Shown here: piece by piece, positions 1 through 6,626 of the stretch
Layout: each line of letters starts with the position of its first letter
How positions within the stretch are numbered: position 1 is the first letter of the stretch
Source: an uncultured bacterium
GTDB lineage: Bacteria; Bacillota; Clostridia; Oscillospirales; Ruminococcaceae
Length of the DNA: 10,195 nucleotides
Assembly: GCA_934845495.1 (NCBI GenBank)
Contig: CAKWRB010000014.1
Coordinates: forward strand, 5,467 to 15,661
Reading direction: 5' to 3'
Notes under the pieces: generated by a model
What the model saw: only the letters and a program-made list of their open reading frames with translations
What the model was told of the DNA's origin: nothing
The model's database searches: none
Made by a program: the position numbers and the translations under genes

Positions 1-650
1 TTGCCGATCTGATCCAGCATATAAGCCGATCCGCCCTCACTGATCTGAATGGTTTTCATAATATCACTCATGAAAGTTTCGGTGGGAATGAAACAAACGA
101 CACCCTCTACCTGACTGCCTACCTGGCCATTCTGCCAGATGGGAGCAGCTACGATAACCGTAACTTCTCCGGTTACAGCAGAAACCAGGGGCTCAGAAAC
201 ACAGGCCTCTCACTTGATGGCCTGATGGAAATACTCACGGTCGCTCAAATCTTTTCCATCCAGCAGGCTGATACCATCCGCGGACAGCAGATTATAGCGT
301 CGAAATCCATGGGTATCCGTTTTTTGCTGCATCAGTTCCATCTTTTCGGATGCTGACACATTGGGGTCCGAAAGTCGGAGTGCACAACCTGTCTCAATGG
401 CAATATTCTTGTAACTGGACAGTTCGTAAGAAATTCGGTCAGCTGCAAGAATTGCAGTCTGCTTCATGGCCGATTCCAGAGTGTCCTGGGTTCCGATATA
501 CCCCATGGTACAGCCCACACCACCGACCAGGGTCAGTGCAATGATCATTGTGGACAGCATGGAAACCAGTATTTGTTTCTTGATGCTCTTCTTTTTTGAT
601 CGGTCTTTTTTTGGTTTAGGTGGTACATTTTTCTTTTTCTGCATCATCAT
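1..650 (-). pseudogene. Cache-domain chemoreceptor-like sensor, N-terminal part, interrupted by in-frame TGA
   Basis: The reading frame starts at a triple ATG (650, 647 or 644) behind AGAGGGAAG; 647 has the best spacing. It gives a lysine-rich cytoplasmic tail (about residues 4-25), one membrane helix (about 27-52) and an extracellular Cache-type sensor with the motif SDREYFHQAI (136-145). A TGA follows Lys146 (210-212), yet the same frame stays open to the window edge and continues with typical Cache sequence (ACVSEPLVSAVTGE, then TVIVAAPIWQNG, then FIPTETFMSDIM). Relatives recalled from memory have Gly here (REYFxxAxKGxxYVSEP), so GGA to TGA is the simplest explanation. TGA is a normal stop in this window (ATPase and permease genes), so recoding is unlikely. 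Such receptors usually carry HAMP and methyl-accepting signalling domains, but the C-terminus lies outside the window, and a GGDEF output cannot be excluded. A sequencing error is also possible. Confidence 0.75.
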
Positions 651-792
651 TCTTCCCTCTTAATTAAATTTATGCTTAGGTTTTTGCCGTTGGAGCTGCC
701 TGCGAACTGAATATTTATGCAAACAGAATTTGATCCGCAACCAAGCTCCTGAGCAGATCGACAACGAGATTTGGAATATTGTTGTACGATGC

Positions 793-843
793 GAAAACTG
801 CAATCAGGGATACAAAGGAAGTGCTGCCCTGTTTGCAGTTTTC
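793..843. repeat. 51-nt imperfect hairpin (16 paired bases)
   Basis: GAAAACTGCAA (793-803) pairs perfectly with TTGCAGTTTTC (833-843). After one T-T mismatch, CAGGG (805-809) pairs with CCCTG (827-831), leaving a 17-nt loop. It is not followed by a T-tract on either strand, so it is not a simple terminator. If the leftward promoter at 965-993 is real, the hairpin lies in the leader of the receptor mRNA. It could be a structured RNA element, a palindromic repeat unit or a remnant of a mobile element; the sequence alone does not decide. Confidence 0.6.
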
Positions 844-964
844 ACAAATGCTGAATCGAATCGATTCATTCTTGTAAATGGCTGTCCTTTTGGGACAATT
901 TTGGATAAATAATCAATATAATCCCACTTGTCCTGCAAATTATTACACATTTTGTGACAAAGCT

Positions 965-993
965 ATTATACTACTTTGAATCATTGAAAACAA
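965..993 (-). promoter_or_regulatory. Possible leftward promoter, about 300 nt upstream of the receptor gene
   Basis: On the minus strand TATAAT (965-970) is preceded by a 17-nt spacer and TTGTTT (988-993). The -10 is perfect and the -35 matches only its first three bases. A start near 958 would give the receptor gene a leader of about 300 nt. AT-rich DNA produces such matches by chance, so this is tentative. Confidence 0.35.
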
Positions 994-1002
994 CTGTTGT
1001 TT
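988..1002. promoter_or_regulatory. Palindrome AAACAACTGTTGTTT, possible operator
   Basis: This is a perfect 7-bp inverted repeat around a single central base. It covers the -35 region of the possible leftward promoter, a position typical of repressor operators. No regulator gene is present in the window to pair it with. Confidence 0.4.
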
Positions 1003-1051
1003 GGAAAGAATCCTATATTTTAGCATTTTCTTTGCTTATTTTTTATAATTA

Positions 1052-1080
1052 TTGTATTGTATCTGAAATAGATATGTAAT
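1052..1080 (+). promoter_or_regulatory. Possible rightward promoter for a short RNA
   Basis: TTGTAT (1052-1057), a 17-nt spacer and TGTAAT (1075-1080) resemble a sigma-A promoter (4/6 and 5/6 matches). Transcription from about 1087 would run into the terminator at 1143-1177, giving an RNA of about 90 nt. The composition is AT-rich, so a chance match is possible. Confidence 0.3.
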
Positions 1081-1086
1081 TAAAAT

Positions 1087-1178
1087 ATATTTTTTCTGTT
1101 AATCAGTTAAATCTTCAGAACCCACCCCATGATCTGGGGAGCAAAAACCGGTGCAGCCTGATAGCGCATCGGTTTTTC
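1087..1178 (+). ncRNA. Candidate small RNA or leader RNA ending in an intrinsic terminator
   Basis: The interval between the possible promoter and the terminator contains two tandem hairpins. The first is CCCC/GGGG (1125-1128 with 1136-1139, 7-nt loop). The second is the terminator stem at 1143-1177. There is no coding sequence inside. It could be an independent small RNA or an attenuator/riboswitch-like leader of the MATE gene 180 nt downstream. I do not recognise a known RNA family. Confidence 0.3.
1143..1178. terminator. Rho-independent terminator, bidirectional, without an obvious gene to end
   Basis: AAAAACCGGTGC (1143-1154) pairs with GCATCGGTTTTT (1166-1177), with one G-T wobble and an 11-nt loop. 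The A-run on one side and T-run on the other make it work in both directions. No protein gene on the plus strand ends just before it. Confidence 0.7.
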
Positions 1179-1191
1179 TTCATGATGATAT

Positions 1192-1217
1192 ACAACTTTC
1201 TACTCCAAGTAAGTTGT
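1192..1217. promoter_or_regulatory. Inverted repeat ACAACTT-N12-AAGTTGT upstream of the MATE promoter
   Basis: A perfect 7-bp inverted repeat with a 12-nt gap lies 20 bp upstream of the MATE -35 box. It may be a regulator site or the stem of a read-through leader. No local regulator gene was seen. Confidence 0.35.
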
Positions 1218-1237
1218 CAGAATATTCAAAAAGCCTA

Positions 1238-1265
1238 TTGACTAATAGTGAAAATTTAATATAAT
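1238..1265 (+). promoter_or_regulatory. Sigma-A promoter of the MATE gene
   Basis: TTGACT (1238-1243), a 16-nt spacer and a perfect TATAAT (1260-1265). The start near 1272 leaves a leader of about 85 nt before the ATG at 1357. Confidence 0.75.
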
Positions 1266-1356
1266 AAGTTTCATAAAAATAAAGTTGCCTAAATATATCC
1301 AGATTCTTTTAGTAAAACTGGCTGAAAATTTGGCTGAAGCGGAGGATTCCACTATT

Positions 1357-2730
1357 ATGAAACAAAGCTCGATGACATCCGGAAGCATTATCCGGATTCT
1401 AATTTTCTTTACATTGCCGCTCCTGGTTGGCAATATTTTTCAGCAGTTTTACAGCATGGCCGATACCTTTATTGTCGGGCGCACCATCGGTGTGGATGCG
1501 CTGGCTGCGGTTGGCTGTACTGGAAGCATCACTTTTCTGATCATCGGCTTTGCCCAGGGATTCACCTCCGGCCTGTCCATCCGGGTAGCGCAGCGCTATG
1601 GAGCGGGAGATGAGGAGGGAGTGCGCAGGGGAATCGCCTGCGGGGCACTGCTTTCCCTGGCAGCTACGGTGGTTCTGACTGTGATGAGCTGTGCCCTCAC
1701 CCGGACCATTCTGCTCGCTATGAACACTCCGGCTGAGATCCTGGAGCAAGCCTATAACTATCTTATTGTCATCTTTGCAGGGACAGGTACGACCATTCTA
1801 TTCAACTATGTATCCAACATCTCCCGGGCATTGGGTGACAGCCGCACACCGCTGATTTTTCTTGTGGTGGCTTGTATCATAAACATTGCTCTCGACTATT
1901 TCCTGATTCTTCAGGTGGGAATGAATGTGGAAGGTGCCGCCTATGCCACGATCGCGGCCCAGCTCTTTTCGGGAGTGGCCTGTCTGCTGTATATGATCCG
2001 GCGCTTCCCGCAGATGCGGCTGCATCGGTCCGACTGGATCCTGTCTGGTGATTCGCTCTCCCATGCGCTGGCACTGGCACTTCCGATGGGATTTCAGATG
2101 TCGGTGATTGCACTGGGTCAGATTGCAGTGCAGTTTGCGCTCAATGGTCTGGGATCTGTCTATGTGGCTGCCTTTACAGCCTCACAGAAGATCGATAACA
2201 TGGCCATTCAGCCGGCAATCTCCTTTGGAGTGGGGATTTCCACCTTTGCAGCCCAGAACTATGGCGCCGGAAAAATCCATCGCATCCGGAAGGGAATCCT
2301 GCAGTGTTGTCTGCTCTCTGGAGGCTTCAGTATCCTCATTGGAGCGGTGATTGTGTTGTTTGGAAAAAATCTGGTTGCTCTCTTTGTAGGAGCCGGGGAG
2401 ATCCAGGTGATTGATCTGGCCAACACATATCTGATCATCAACGGATCTCTCTATGCAATCCTGGCAGTGATGGTAACGCTGCGCAGTGCTCTTCAGGGCC
2501 TGGGACAGGGCGGGATCACCACCTTTGGCGGTATGATGGAACTGGCCATGCGAACTGTCGTGGCACTGGCCTTTACCGGTCAGTTTGGATTCCTGGCGGT
2601 TTGTGTTGCCAGCCCTATGGCTTGGGTGGGGGCACTGATTCCGCTGGCAGTGTATGCAGTGCGGTATCTGCACCGTTTGGCGCTGGAAAATCCGGAACCT
2701 GTTCCCAGTTCGACAGGGTCCGTGCAGTAA
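1357..2730 (+). CDS. MATE family cation-coupled efflux transporter
   Basis: This is a 457-residue membrane protein of the multidrug and toxic compound extrusion family (DinF/MepA/NorM-like), which exports drugs or metabolites in exchange for Na+ or H+. Length and hydrophobic pattern fit the usual twelve helices in two related halves. The N-terminal signature QQFYSMADTFIVGR (29-42) and the second-half equivalent ASQKIDNMAIQPAISFGVGI are typical. I chose ATG 1357 because GGAGG (1341-1345) precedes it by 11 nt; a longer frame from TTG 1285 has no ribosome binding site and adds a non-conserved extension. The gene stands alone, with its own promoter and the shared terminator at 2780-2814. The substrate cannot be predicted, and no regulator is adjacent. 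Confidence 0.93.
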   Translation: MKQSSMTSGSIIRILIFFTLPLLVGNIFQQFYSMADTFIVGRTIGVDALAAVGCTGSITFLIIGFAQGFTSGLSIRVAQRYGAGDEEGVRRGIACGALLSLAATVVLTVMSCALTRTILLAMNTPAEILEQAYNYLIVIFAGTGTTILFNYVSNISRALGDSRTPLIFLVVACIINIALDYFLILQVGMNVEGAAYATIAAQLFSGVACLLYMIRRFPQMRLHRSDWILSGDSLSHALALALPMGFQMSVIALGQIAVQFALNGLGSVYVAAFTASQKIDNMAIQPAISFGVGISTFAAQNYGAGKIHRIRKGILQCCLLSGGFSILIGAVIVLFGKNLVALFVGAGEIQVIDLANTYLIINGSLYAILAVMVTLRSALQGLGQGGITTFGGMMELAMRTVVALAFTGQFGFLAVCVASPMAWVGALIPLAVYAVRYLHRLALENPEPVPSSTGSVQ

Positions 2731-2779
2731 GTTGTCCGTTCCTGCCGCGGCAGAGAATGACATTATATAAATTAAAAAC

Positions 2780-2820
2780 AGAACAGGGCGGGAAGTTGCT
2801 TCCCGCCCTGTTCTGCTTTT
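2780..2820. terminator. Perfect 16-bp bidirectional terminator shared by MATE and sda
   Basis: AGAACAGGGCGGGAAG (2780-2795) pairs base for base with 2799-2814 around a TTG loop. It is followed by GCTTTT on the plus strand and TGTTTTTAAT on the minus strand. It lies between the convergent MATE and sdaAA genes and should end both transcripts. Confidence 0.93.
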
Positions 2821-2827
2821 CAGAATA

Positions 2828-3703
2828 TTATCCAAAGATCTGCTTGGAAAGACGGCAGCCTGTGGGTGAACCGGCTACGCCGCCAATGGCAGTTTCCCGC
2901 AGTTCATAGGGAATGCTGCGGCCCACCGAGTACATCACATCGATGACCTCCTCCAGCGGGAGCAGATTGCCCACTCCGGCCAGGGTAATCTGGGCGGCTA
3001 CAATGGCATTGGAGGCGCCCATGGCATTGCGCTTCTGGCAGGGTGCTTCCACCAGGCCGGCAATGGGGTCGCACACCAGGCCCAGAATGTTGGTGATGGC
3101 GGTACCGGCAGCGCTCATGCACTGTTCCGGGGTGCCGCCCATCAGTTCCACAGCAGCCGAAGCGGCCATGGCACTGGCTGCACCCACTTCGGCCTGACAG
3201 CCACCTTCCGCACCGGCAACGGTGGCATTGCGGGTGATCAGGTAGCCGATGGCACCGGCATTGAACAGTGCCCGGATCATCTGGTCATCGGAGAAGCCGT
3301 ATTCCTCTTGCAGTGCCACAAAGACACCCGGAATGACACCAGAGCTGCCAGCGGTGGGGGCTGCAACGATCAGACCCATCGAAGCGTTTACCTCCAATAC
3401 ACCCATGGCATAGCCAATGGCCTTGGAAATCACCGAACCGCAGAGCGGCTTTTCGGTGTTGGCGCGGTAGACATCCATCTTCTTGGCTTCGCCGCCGATG
3501 AGCCCGCCCATCGAACGGATGTCCTCGGTGATGGCGCTGTGTACAGCGTCCTTCATGATTGCGTAGGAATGTTCCATCCGGGAATAGGTGGCTGCGGTAT
3601 CAGCCCCCAGATAGAGGGTTTCCCGGTCGAGCATAGCCTGTGAGATCGGGATCCCACTGGACTGGCAGATTTTAAGCAGTTCTGCTGCAGACGAAAAATC
3701 CAT
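2828..3703 (-). CDS. sdaAA: L-serine dehydratase, iron-sulfur-dependent, alpha subunit
   Basis: This is the catalytic alpha chain of the two-subunit, oxygen-sensitive [4Fe-4S] L-serine deaminase, which turns L-serine into pyruvate and ammonia in the cytosol. It is 291 residues, the usual length for separate alpha chains. The glycine-rich core AAPTAGSSGVIPG (114-126) and the cluster-binding region are clear; Cys169 (EGGCQAE), Cys211 (LVCDPIAG) and Cys222 (APCQKRN) are the likely Fe-S ligands. The ATG at 3703 follows AAGGAGGGG (3712-3720), which overlaps the stop codon of sdaAB, so translation is probably coupled. It is the second gene of the operon, ending at the terminator at 2780-2814. Confidence 0.95.
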   Translation of the reverse strand: MDFSSAAELLKICQSSGIPISQAMLDRETLYLGADTAATYSRMEHSYAIMKDAVHSAITEDIRSMGGLIGGEAKKMDVYRANTEKPLCGSVISKAIGYAMGVLEVNASMGLIVAAPTAGSSGVIPGVFVALQEEYGFSDDQMIRALFNAGAIGYLITRNATVAGAEGGCQAEVGAASAMAASAAVELMGGTPEQCMSAAGTAITNILGLVCDPIAGLVEAPCQKRNAMGASNAIVAAQITLAGVGNLLPLEEVIDVMYSVGRSIPYELRETAIGGVAGSPTGCRLSKQIFG

Positions 3704-3718
3704 CGTAAATACCCCTCC

Positions 3719-4387
3719 TTATGCTTCGATGACAATGGCACTTTTGATGTTGGGATTTTCCTGGATCTCGTTGATCAGTCCCTCGTCCAGTTTCTCATCG
3801 GTTTCGATGATGGTATAGGCATTTTCGCCCTTGTTATCCCGGTAGAGCTTCATAAATGCAATGTTGACATAGTGATCGTTCAGACATTTGGAAATGTGGG
3901 CTACGACGCCAGGGCGGTCGTACTGCTGAACAAACAGGGTGGTGAGATTGCCGGAGAGGCTGATGTCTGCACCGTTGATCTGCTTGAGCTTGACATTGCC
4001 GCCGCCGATGGAGACACCCAGGATCGAGGTGGTGACCCCTTCCTCGTTGGTGATGACCACTTCAACGGTATTGGGGTGATACCCCTTGTTTTCAGTATTG
4101 GGGACGAATTCATACTCGATCCCGGCTTCCTCAGCCAGACGGAAGGAATCCCGGATGCGGTAATCCTCGGTATTCATACCCAGAATACCAGCCAGGAGAG
4201 CCTTGTCGGTGCCATGGCCCTTGTAGGTCATGGCAAAGGAGCCGTACAGGATAAAGGTGACCTTCTTCGGCTTTCCCTTGGAGATTTTTCCTGCCATGAG
4301 CGCAATGCGCAGCGCACCGGCGGTGTGCGAACTGGACGGCCCGATCATGTTGGGGCCAACCACATCAAATACACTGATGTCCCTCAT
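3719..4387 (-). CDS. sdaAB: L-serine dehydratase, iron-sulfur-dependent, beta subunit
   Basis: This 222-residue beta chain partners the alpha chain encoded 15 nt downstream. It has the family motif GPSSSHTAGA (16-25), the SIGGGNV segment (126-132) and a C-terminal ACT domain (about 150-222, beginning near QQYDRPGVVAHISKCLN), a fold that often binds amino acids. The start at 4387 is set by AAAGGAGG five bases upstream. A longer frame to 4477 exists, but it would begin upstream of the likely transcription start near 4441, so it is rejected. The order sdaAB-sdaAA is the usual Firmicutes arrangement. With no other serine genes nearby, the likely role is serine use as a carbon, energy and nitrogen source. 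Confidence 0.95.
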   Translation of the reverse strand: MRDISVFDVVGPNMIGPSSSHTAGALRIALMAGKISKGKPKKVTFILYGSFAMTYKGHGTDKALLAGILGMNTEDYRIRDSFRLAEEAGIEYEFVPNTENKGYHPNTVEVVITNEEGVTTSILGVSIGGGNVKLKQINGADISLSGNLTTLFVQQYDRPGVVAHISKCLNDHYVNIAFMKLYRDNKGENAYTIIETDEKLDEGLINEIQENPNIKSAIVIEA

Positions 4388-4447
4388 AATATCCTCCTTT
4401 GCGAGTCGGTCTGCAACGGGGAATTTCCCCCTGATTTCCGTACTTTG

Positions 4448-4476
4448 AGTATAGCACAGATGCCATGTTTTTTCCA
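4448..4476 (-). promoter_or_regulatory. Promoter of the sdaAB-sdaAA operon
   Basis: On the minus strand TGGAAA (4471-4476), a 17-nt spacer and TATACT (4448-4453), preceded by TGC, form an extended -10 promoter. The start near 4441 lies about 54 nt before the sdaAB ATG. Confidence 0.65.
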
Positions 4477-4479
4477 CAG

Positions 4480-4673
4480 GTCAGGGACGGATTTCACAGA
4501 ATTTTCATGACCTGCCTGTTGTTGTTTGTGAGAATAAAATAGCACGGTTGGTTAGCCTGGGGAAGAAAGGTGTAAAACCAAGGTGGACGGACAAATAGCG
4601 GGAGGATCCAGTATAGGGTTATCTACCCGGCGCGTGAACCGCCCCGGGGCCTGTTTTATTTACACTTTATCCC
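4480..4673. other. Gap between divergent sda and galE promoters
   Basis: No protein gene was seen. The part from about 4545 to 4650 is more GC-rich than other gaps and contains a TTGGTT/AACCAA pairing, a small GGGT/ACCC stem (4616-4628) and the palindrome GCCCCGGGGC (4641-4650), followed by CTGTTTTATTT. This could be a weak terminator of an unrecognised rightward transcript, but I cannot assign an RNA family. Confidence 0.35.
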
Positions 4674-4702
4674 TTGAAGCCGCCGGGAGAAGGGGCTATA
4701 CT
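4674..4702 (+). promoter_or_regulatory. Promoter of galE
   Basis: TTGAAG (4674-4679), a 17-nt spacer and TATACT (4697-4702) form a good sigma-A promoter, with a start near 4709 and a leader of about 32 nt. Confidence 0.75.
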
Positions 4703-4740
4703 AAGGGGTAGAATTTGGTCGAAAAAAGGAGCTGAAAAAA

Positions 4741-5730
4741 ATGGCGATTCTGGTATGCGGCGGCGCCGGATATGTGGGCAGCCACTGTCTGGAGGGGCTG
4801 AGTCAGGCCGGATTTGACTGTGTTGTCGTGGATAATCTCACCCGGGGGCACCGGGCAGCGGTGGGGGATACCCCGCTCTATGTGGGGGATATCTCCGACC
4901 CGGATTTTATGGATCAGGTGTTCCGGCAGCACCCCATCGAGGCGGTGATGCACTTTGCAGCTGCCAGCCAGGTGGGCGAGAGCATGCAGGACCCGCTGCT
5001 CTACTACGAAAACAACCTCTGCGCTACGGTGGCCCTGCTGCGTGCCATGCAGCGCCATGAGGTCAAGCGGATCGTCTTTTCCAGTTCGGCGGCTGTGTAT
5101 GGCGAACCGGAGCTGACCCCCATTCCGGAGGACAGCCCCAAATCCCCCACCAACACCTATGGTGAGACCAAGCTGGCCATGGAGCGGCTGATGCACTGGT
5201 GCCAAACTGCGTATGGCCTGGAATATGTGTCGCTGCGCTACTTCAATGCCGCCGGTGCTTCGCCGGGCGGCCTCATCGGCGAGGATCACACCCCCGAAAC
5301 CCACCTGATCCCACTGGTGCTTCAGGCAGCGCAGGGCAAGCGGGAGAGCGTTTCCATCTTCGGTACCGATTACCCCACCCCGGACGGCACCTGCATCCGG
5401 GATTACATCCACACCAGCGACCTGGCTTCGGCGCATCGGCTGGCCCTGGAGTACCTGCTCCGGGGCGGCAAGAGCGAGATCTTCAACCTGGGCAGCGAGC
5501 AGGGGCTGTCGGTCCGGGAAATCGTCGAGGCGGCCAAGGATGTCACCGGCGTGGACTTCCCGGTGAAACTGGCGCCCCGCCGGGCCGGTGACCCGGCTGT
5601 GCTGATTGCCTCCAACCGCAAGGCCCGGGAGGTGCTGGGCTGGGTTCCACAGCACAGTGATGCCCACAGCATTCTGAAGTCGGCCTGGCAGTGGCACCGC
5701 AGCCATCCCAATGGATTTGACGACAAGTAA
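4741..5730 (+). CDS. galE: UDP-glucose 4-epimerase
   Basis: This 329-residue enzyme interconverts UDP-glucose and UDP-galactose using tightly bound NAD, linking galactose use (Leloir pathway) and cell-surface sugar synthesis. It is an extended short-chain dehydrogenase. The NAD-binding GGAGYVGS lies at 7-14, the catalytic Ser116 in FSSSAAVYG, and Tyr140-x3-Lys144 in YGETK. The substrate-side segments RYFNAAGA and GTCIRDYIH are also present. The ATG at 4741 follows AAAGGAGC by 8 nt, and the length is normal. It stands alone with its own promoter and terminator and no other gal genes beside it. A related UDP-sugar epimerase specificity (for example GlcNAc/GalNAc) cannot be excluded. Confidence 0.95.
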   Translation: MAILVCGGAGYVGSHCLEGLSQAGFDCVVVDNLTRGHRAAVGDTPLYVGDISDPDFMDQVFRQHPIEAVMHFAAASQVGESMQDPLLYYENNLCATVALLRAMQRHEVKRIVFSSSAAVYGEPELTPIPEDSPKSPTNTYGETKLAMERLMHWCQTAYGLEYVSLRYFNAAGASPGGLIGEDHTPETHLIPLVLQAAQGKRESVSIFGTDYPTPDGTCIRDYIHTSDLASAHRLALEYLLRGGKSEIFNLGSEQGLSVREIVEAAKDVTGVDFPVKLAPRRAGDPAVLIASNRKAREVLGWVPQHSDAHSILKSAWQWHRSHPNGFDDK

Positions 5731-5745
5731 ATCAAGGATCCTGTA

Positions 5746-5788
5746 AATGCCTCCCCGGTTCCGTCTGGAACGGTGGGAGGCATTTTTT
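5746..5788 (+). terminator. Terminator of galE
   Basis: AATGCCTCCC (5746-5755) pairs with GGGAGGCATT (5775-5784), with an inner GTTCC/GGAAC stem and a GTCT loop, then a run of six T (5783-5788). Confidence 0.9.
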
Positions 5789-5815
5789 CACCTTTCAGCC
5801 CACCGGCCATATAAT
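5787..5815 (+). promoter_or_regulatory. Promoter of the ABC importer operon
   Basis: A perfect TATAAT (5810-5815) has a 17-nt spacer and a weak -35, TTCACC (5787-5792), which overlaps the end of the galE terminator T-run. The start near 5822 excludes the upstream in-frame ATG at 5814 as the start of the first gene. Confidence 0.6.
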
Positions 5816-5867
5816 GGATTGTGCAGGGTTTTTCCCGCAACGACTATCAATGGAAGAGGGGATGAGA

Positions 5868-6626
5868 ATGCAGGAACTTCTCACCATGCAGAATGTCACA
5901 GCCCGGTATCAGTCCCCGGACGGAGAACTGACAGCGGCACAGAATATCTCCCTGGCGGTATCCCAGGGGGAGTTTGTGAGCATTGTAGGGCCCAGCGGCT
6001 GTGGAAAAAGCACACTGCTCACCATTATGGCCGGGCTCAAGCCGCCGTCGGAGGGGCAGGTGCTGCTGGACGGTGAGCCCATCACCGGCCCGGGCGGCAA
6101 AATCGGATACATGCTGCAGAAGGACAATCTGCTGGAATGGCGCACGATCTATAAAAATATCCTGCTGGGGCTGGAAATCCGGAACCGTCTGACCCCGGAA
6201 CACATAGAATATGCCAGGGGACTGTTGAGGACCTATGGGCTCTGGGATTTCCGGGATCGGTATCCCTCGGAGCTGTCCGGCGGTATGCGGCAGCGGGTAG
6301 CTCTGATCCGTACCCTGGCGGTGAAGCCGGAGATCTTTCTGCTGGACGAGGCATTTTCCGCACTGGATTACCAGACCCGCCTGACTGTGACCGATGACAT
6401 CTACTCGATCCTGCGCCGGGAAGGGCAGACCATGGTCATGGTGACCCATGATATCCCGGAGAGTGTGAGTATGTCCGATCGGGTGATCGTCCTCAGTGGA
6501 CGGCCTGCCCGGATCAAGCGGATCCACGCCATCGATCTGGGGGAAAATCCCCCACTGAAGCGCCGGGACGATCCCCGGTTCAACGAATACTCCAATGAGA
6601 TATGGAAGGAGCTGCGTGAATCGTGA
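5868..6626 (+). CDS. ABC transporter ATP-binding protein, NitT/TauT (SsuB/TauB-like) family
   Basis: This is the cytoplasmic ATPase (252 residues) that powers the importer encoded by this operon. All nucleotide-binding elements are present: Walker A GPSGCGKST (41-49), the Q-loop in MLQKDNLLEW (82-91), signature LSGGMRQR (136-143), Walker B IFLLDE (157-161 region) and the switch histidine in MVTHD (191-195). The subfamily is assigned from these features together with the permease and binding-protein types downstream. ATG 5868 was chosen because AGAGGGG precedes it by 6 nt; in-frame ATGs at 5850 and 5862 overlap that site and 5814 lies before the likely transcription start. The stop overlaps the permease start by one base. 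Confidence 0.93.
   Translation: MQELLTMQNVTARYQSPDGELTAAQNISLAVSQGEFVSIVGPSGCGKSTLLTIMAGLKPPSEGQVLLDGEPITGPGGKIGYMLQKDNLLEWRTIYKNILLGLEIRNRLTPEHIEYARGLLRTYGLWDFRDRYPSELSGGMRQRVALIRTLAVKPEIFLLDEAFSALDYQTRLTVTDDIYSILRREGQTMVMVTHDIPESVSMSDRVIVLSGRPARIKRIHAIDLGENPPLKRRDDPRFNEYSNEIWKELRES

Larger units (their letters stand above)
651..1237. other. AT-rich gene-free region between divergent receptor and MATE genes
   Basis: I see no convincing protein gene here. The only open frame of note (730-912 plus, TTG start, no ribosome binding site) resembles nothing I know. The stretch holds several RNA-like or operator-like structures listed separately: a long hairpin at 793-843, a palindrome at 988-1002, two tandem hairpins ending in a terminator at 1125-1177, and an inverted repeat at 1192-1217. 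A weak small stem (TGTCC/GGACA) also lies at about 884-898. Base composition is far more AT-rich than in the flanking genes. Confidence 0.6.

Noticed and set aside
210..212. TGA read as glycine or selenocysteine in the receptor gene
   Set aside because: TGA is used as the normal stop of the ATPase and permease genes, and no selenocysteine context is expected in a Cache domain. A point mutation is simpler.
730..912. 60-residue open frame on the plus strand in the gene-free region
   Set aside because: TTG start without a ribosome binding site, no recognisable similarity, and it covers the 793-843 hairpin, whose symmetry better explains the sequence.
651..957. c-di-GMP riboswitch in a possible long leader of the chemoreceptor gene
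   Set aside because: Such riboswitches often precede clostridial chemoreceptors, but I could not find their conserved core on the minus strand.
1285..1356. TTG-initiated extension of the MATE protein
   Set aside because: No ribosome binding site and not needed for the first helix; GGAGG before ATG 1357 fits better.
4388..4477. Extended N-terminus of sdaAB
   Set aside because: It starts before the likely transcription start and lacks a ribosome binding site, while the internal ATG at 4387 has AAAGGAGG.
4696..5706. Long open frame on the minus strand opposite galE
   Set aside because: Shadow of GC-rich coding sequence; galE on the plus strand has all family motifs and its own promoter and ribosome binding site.
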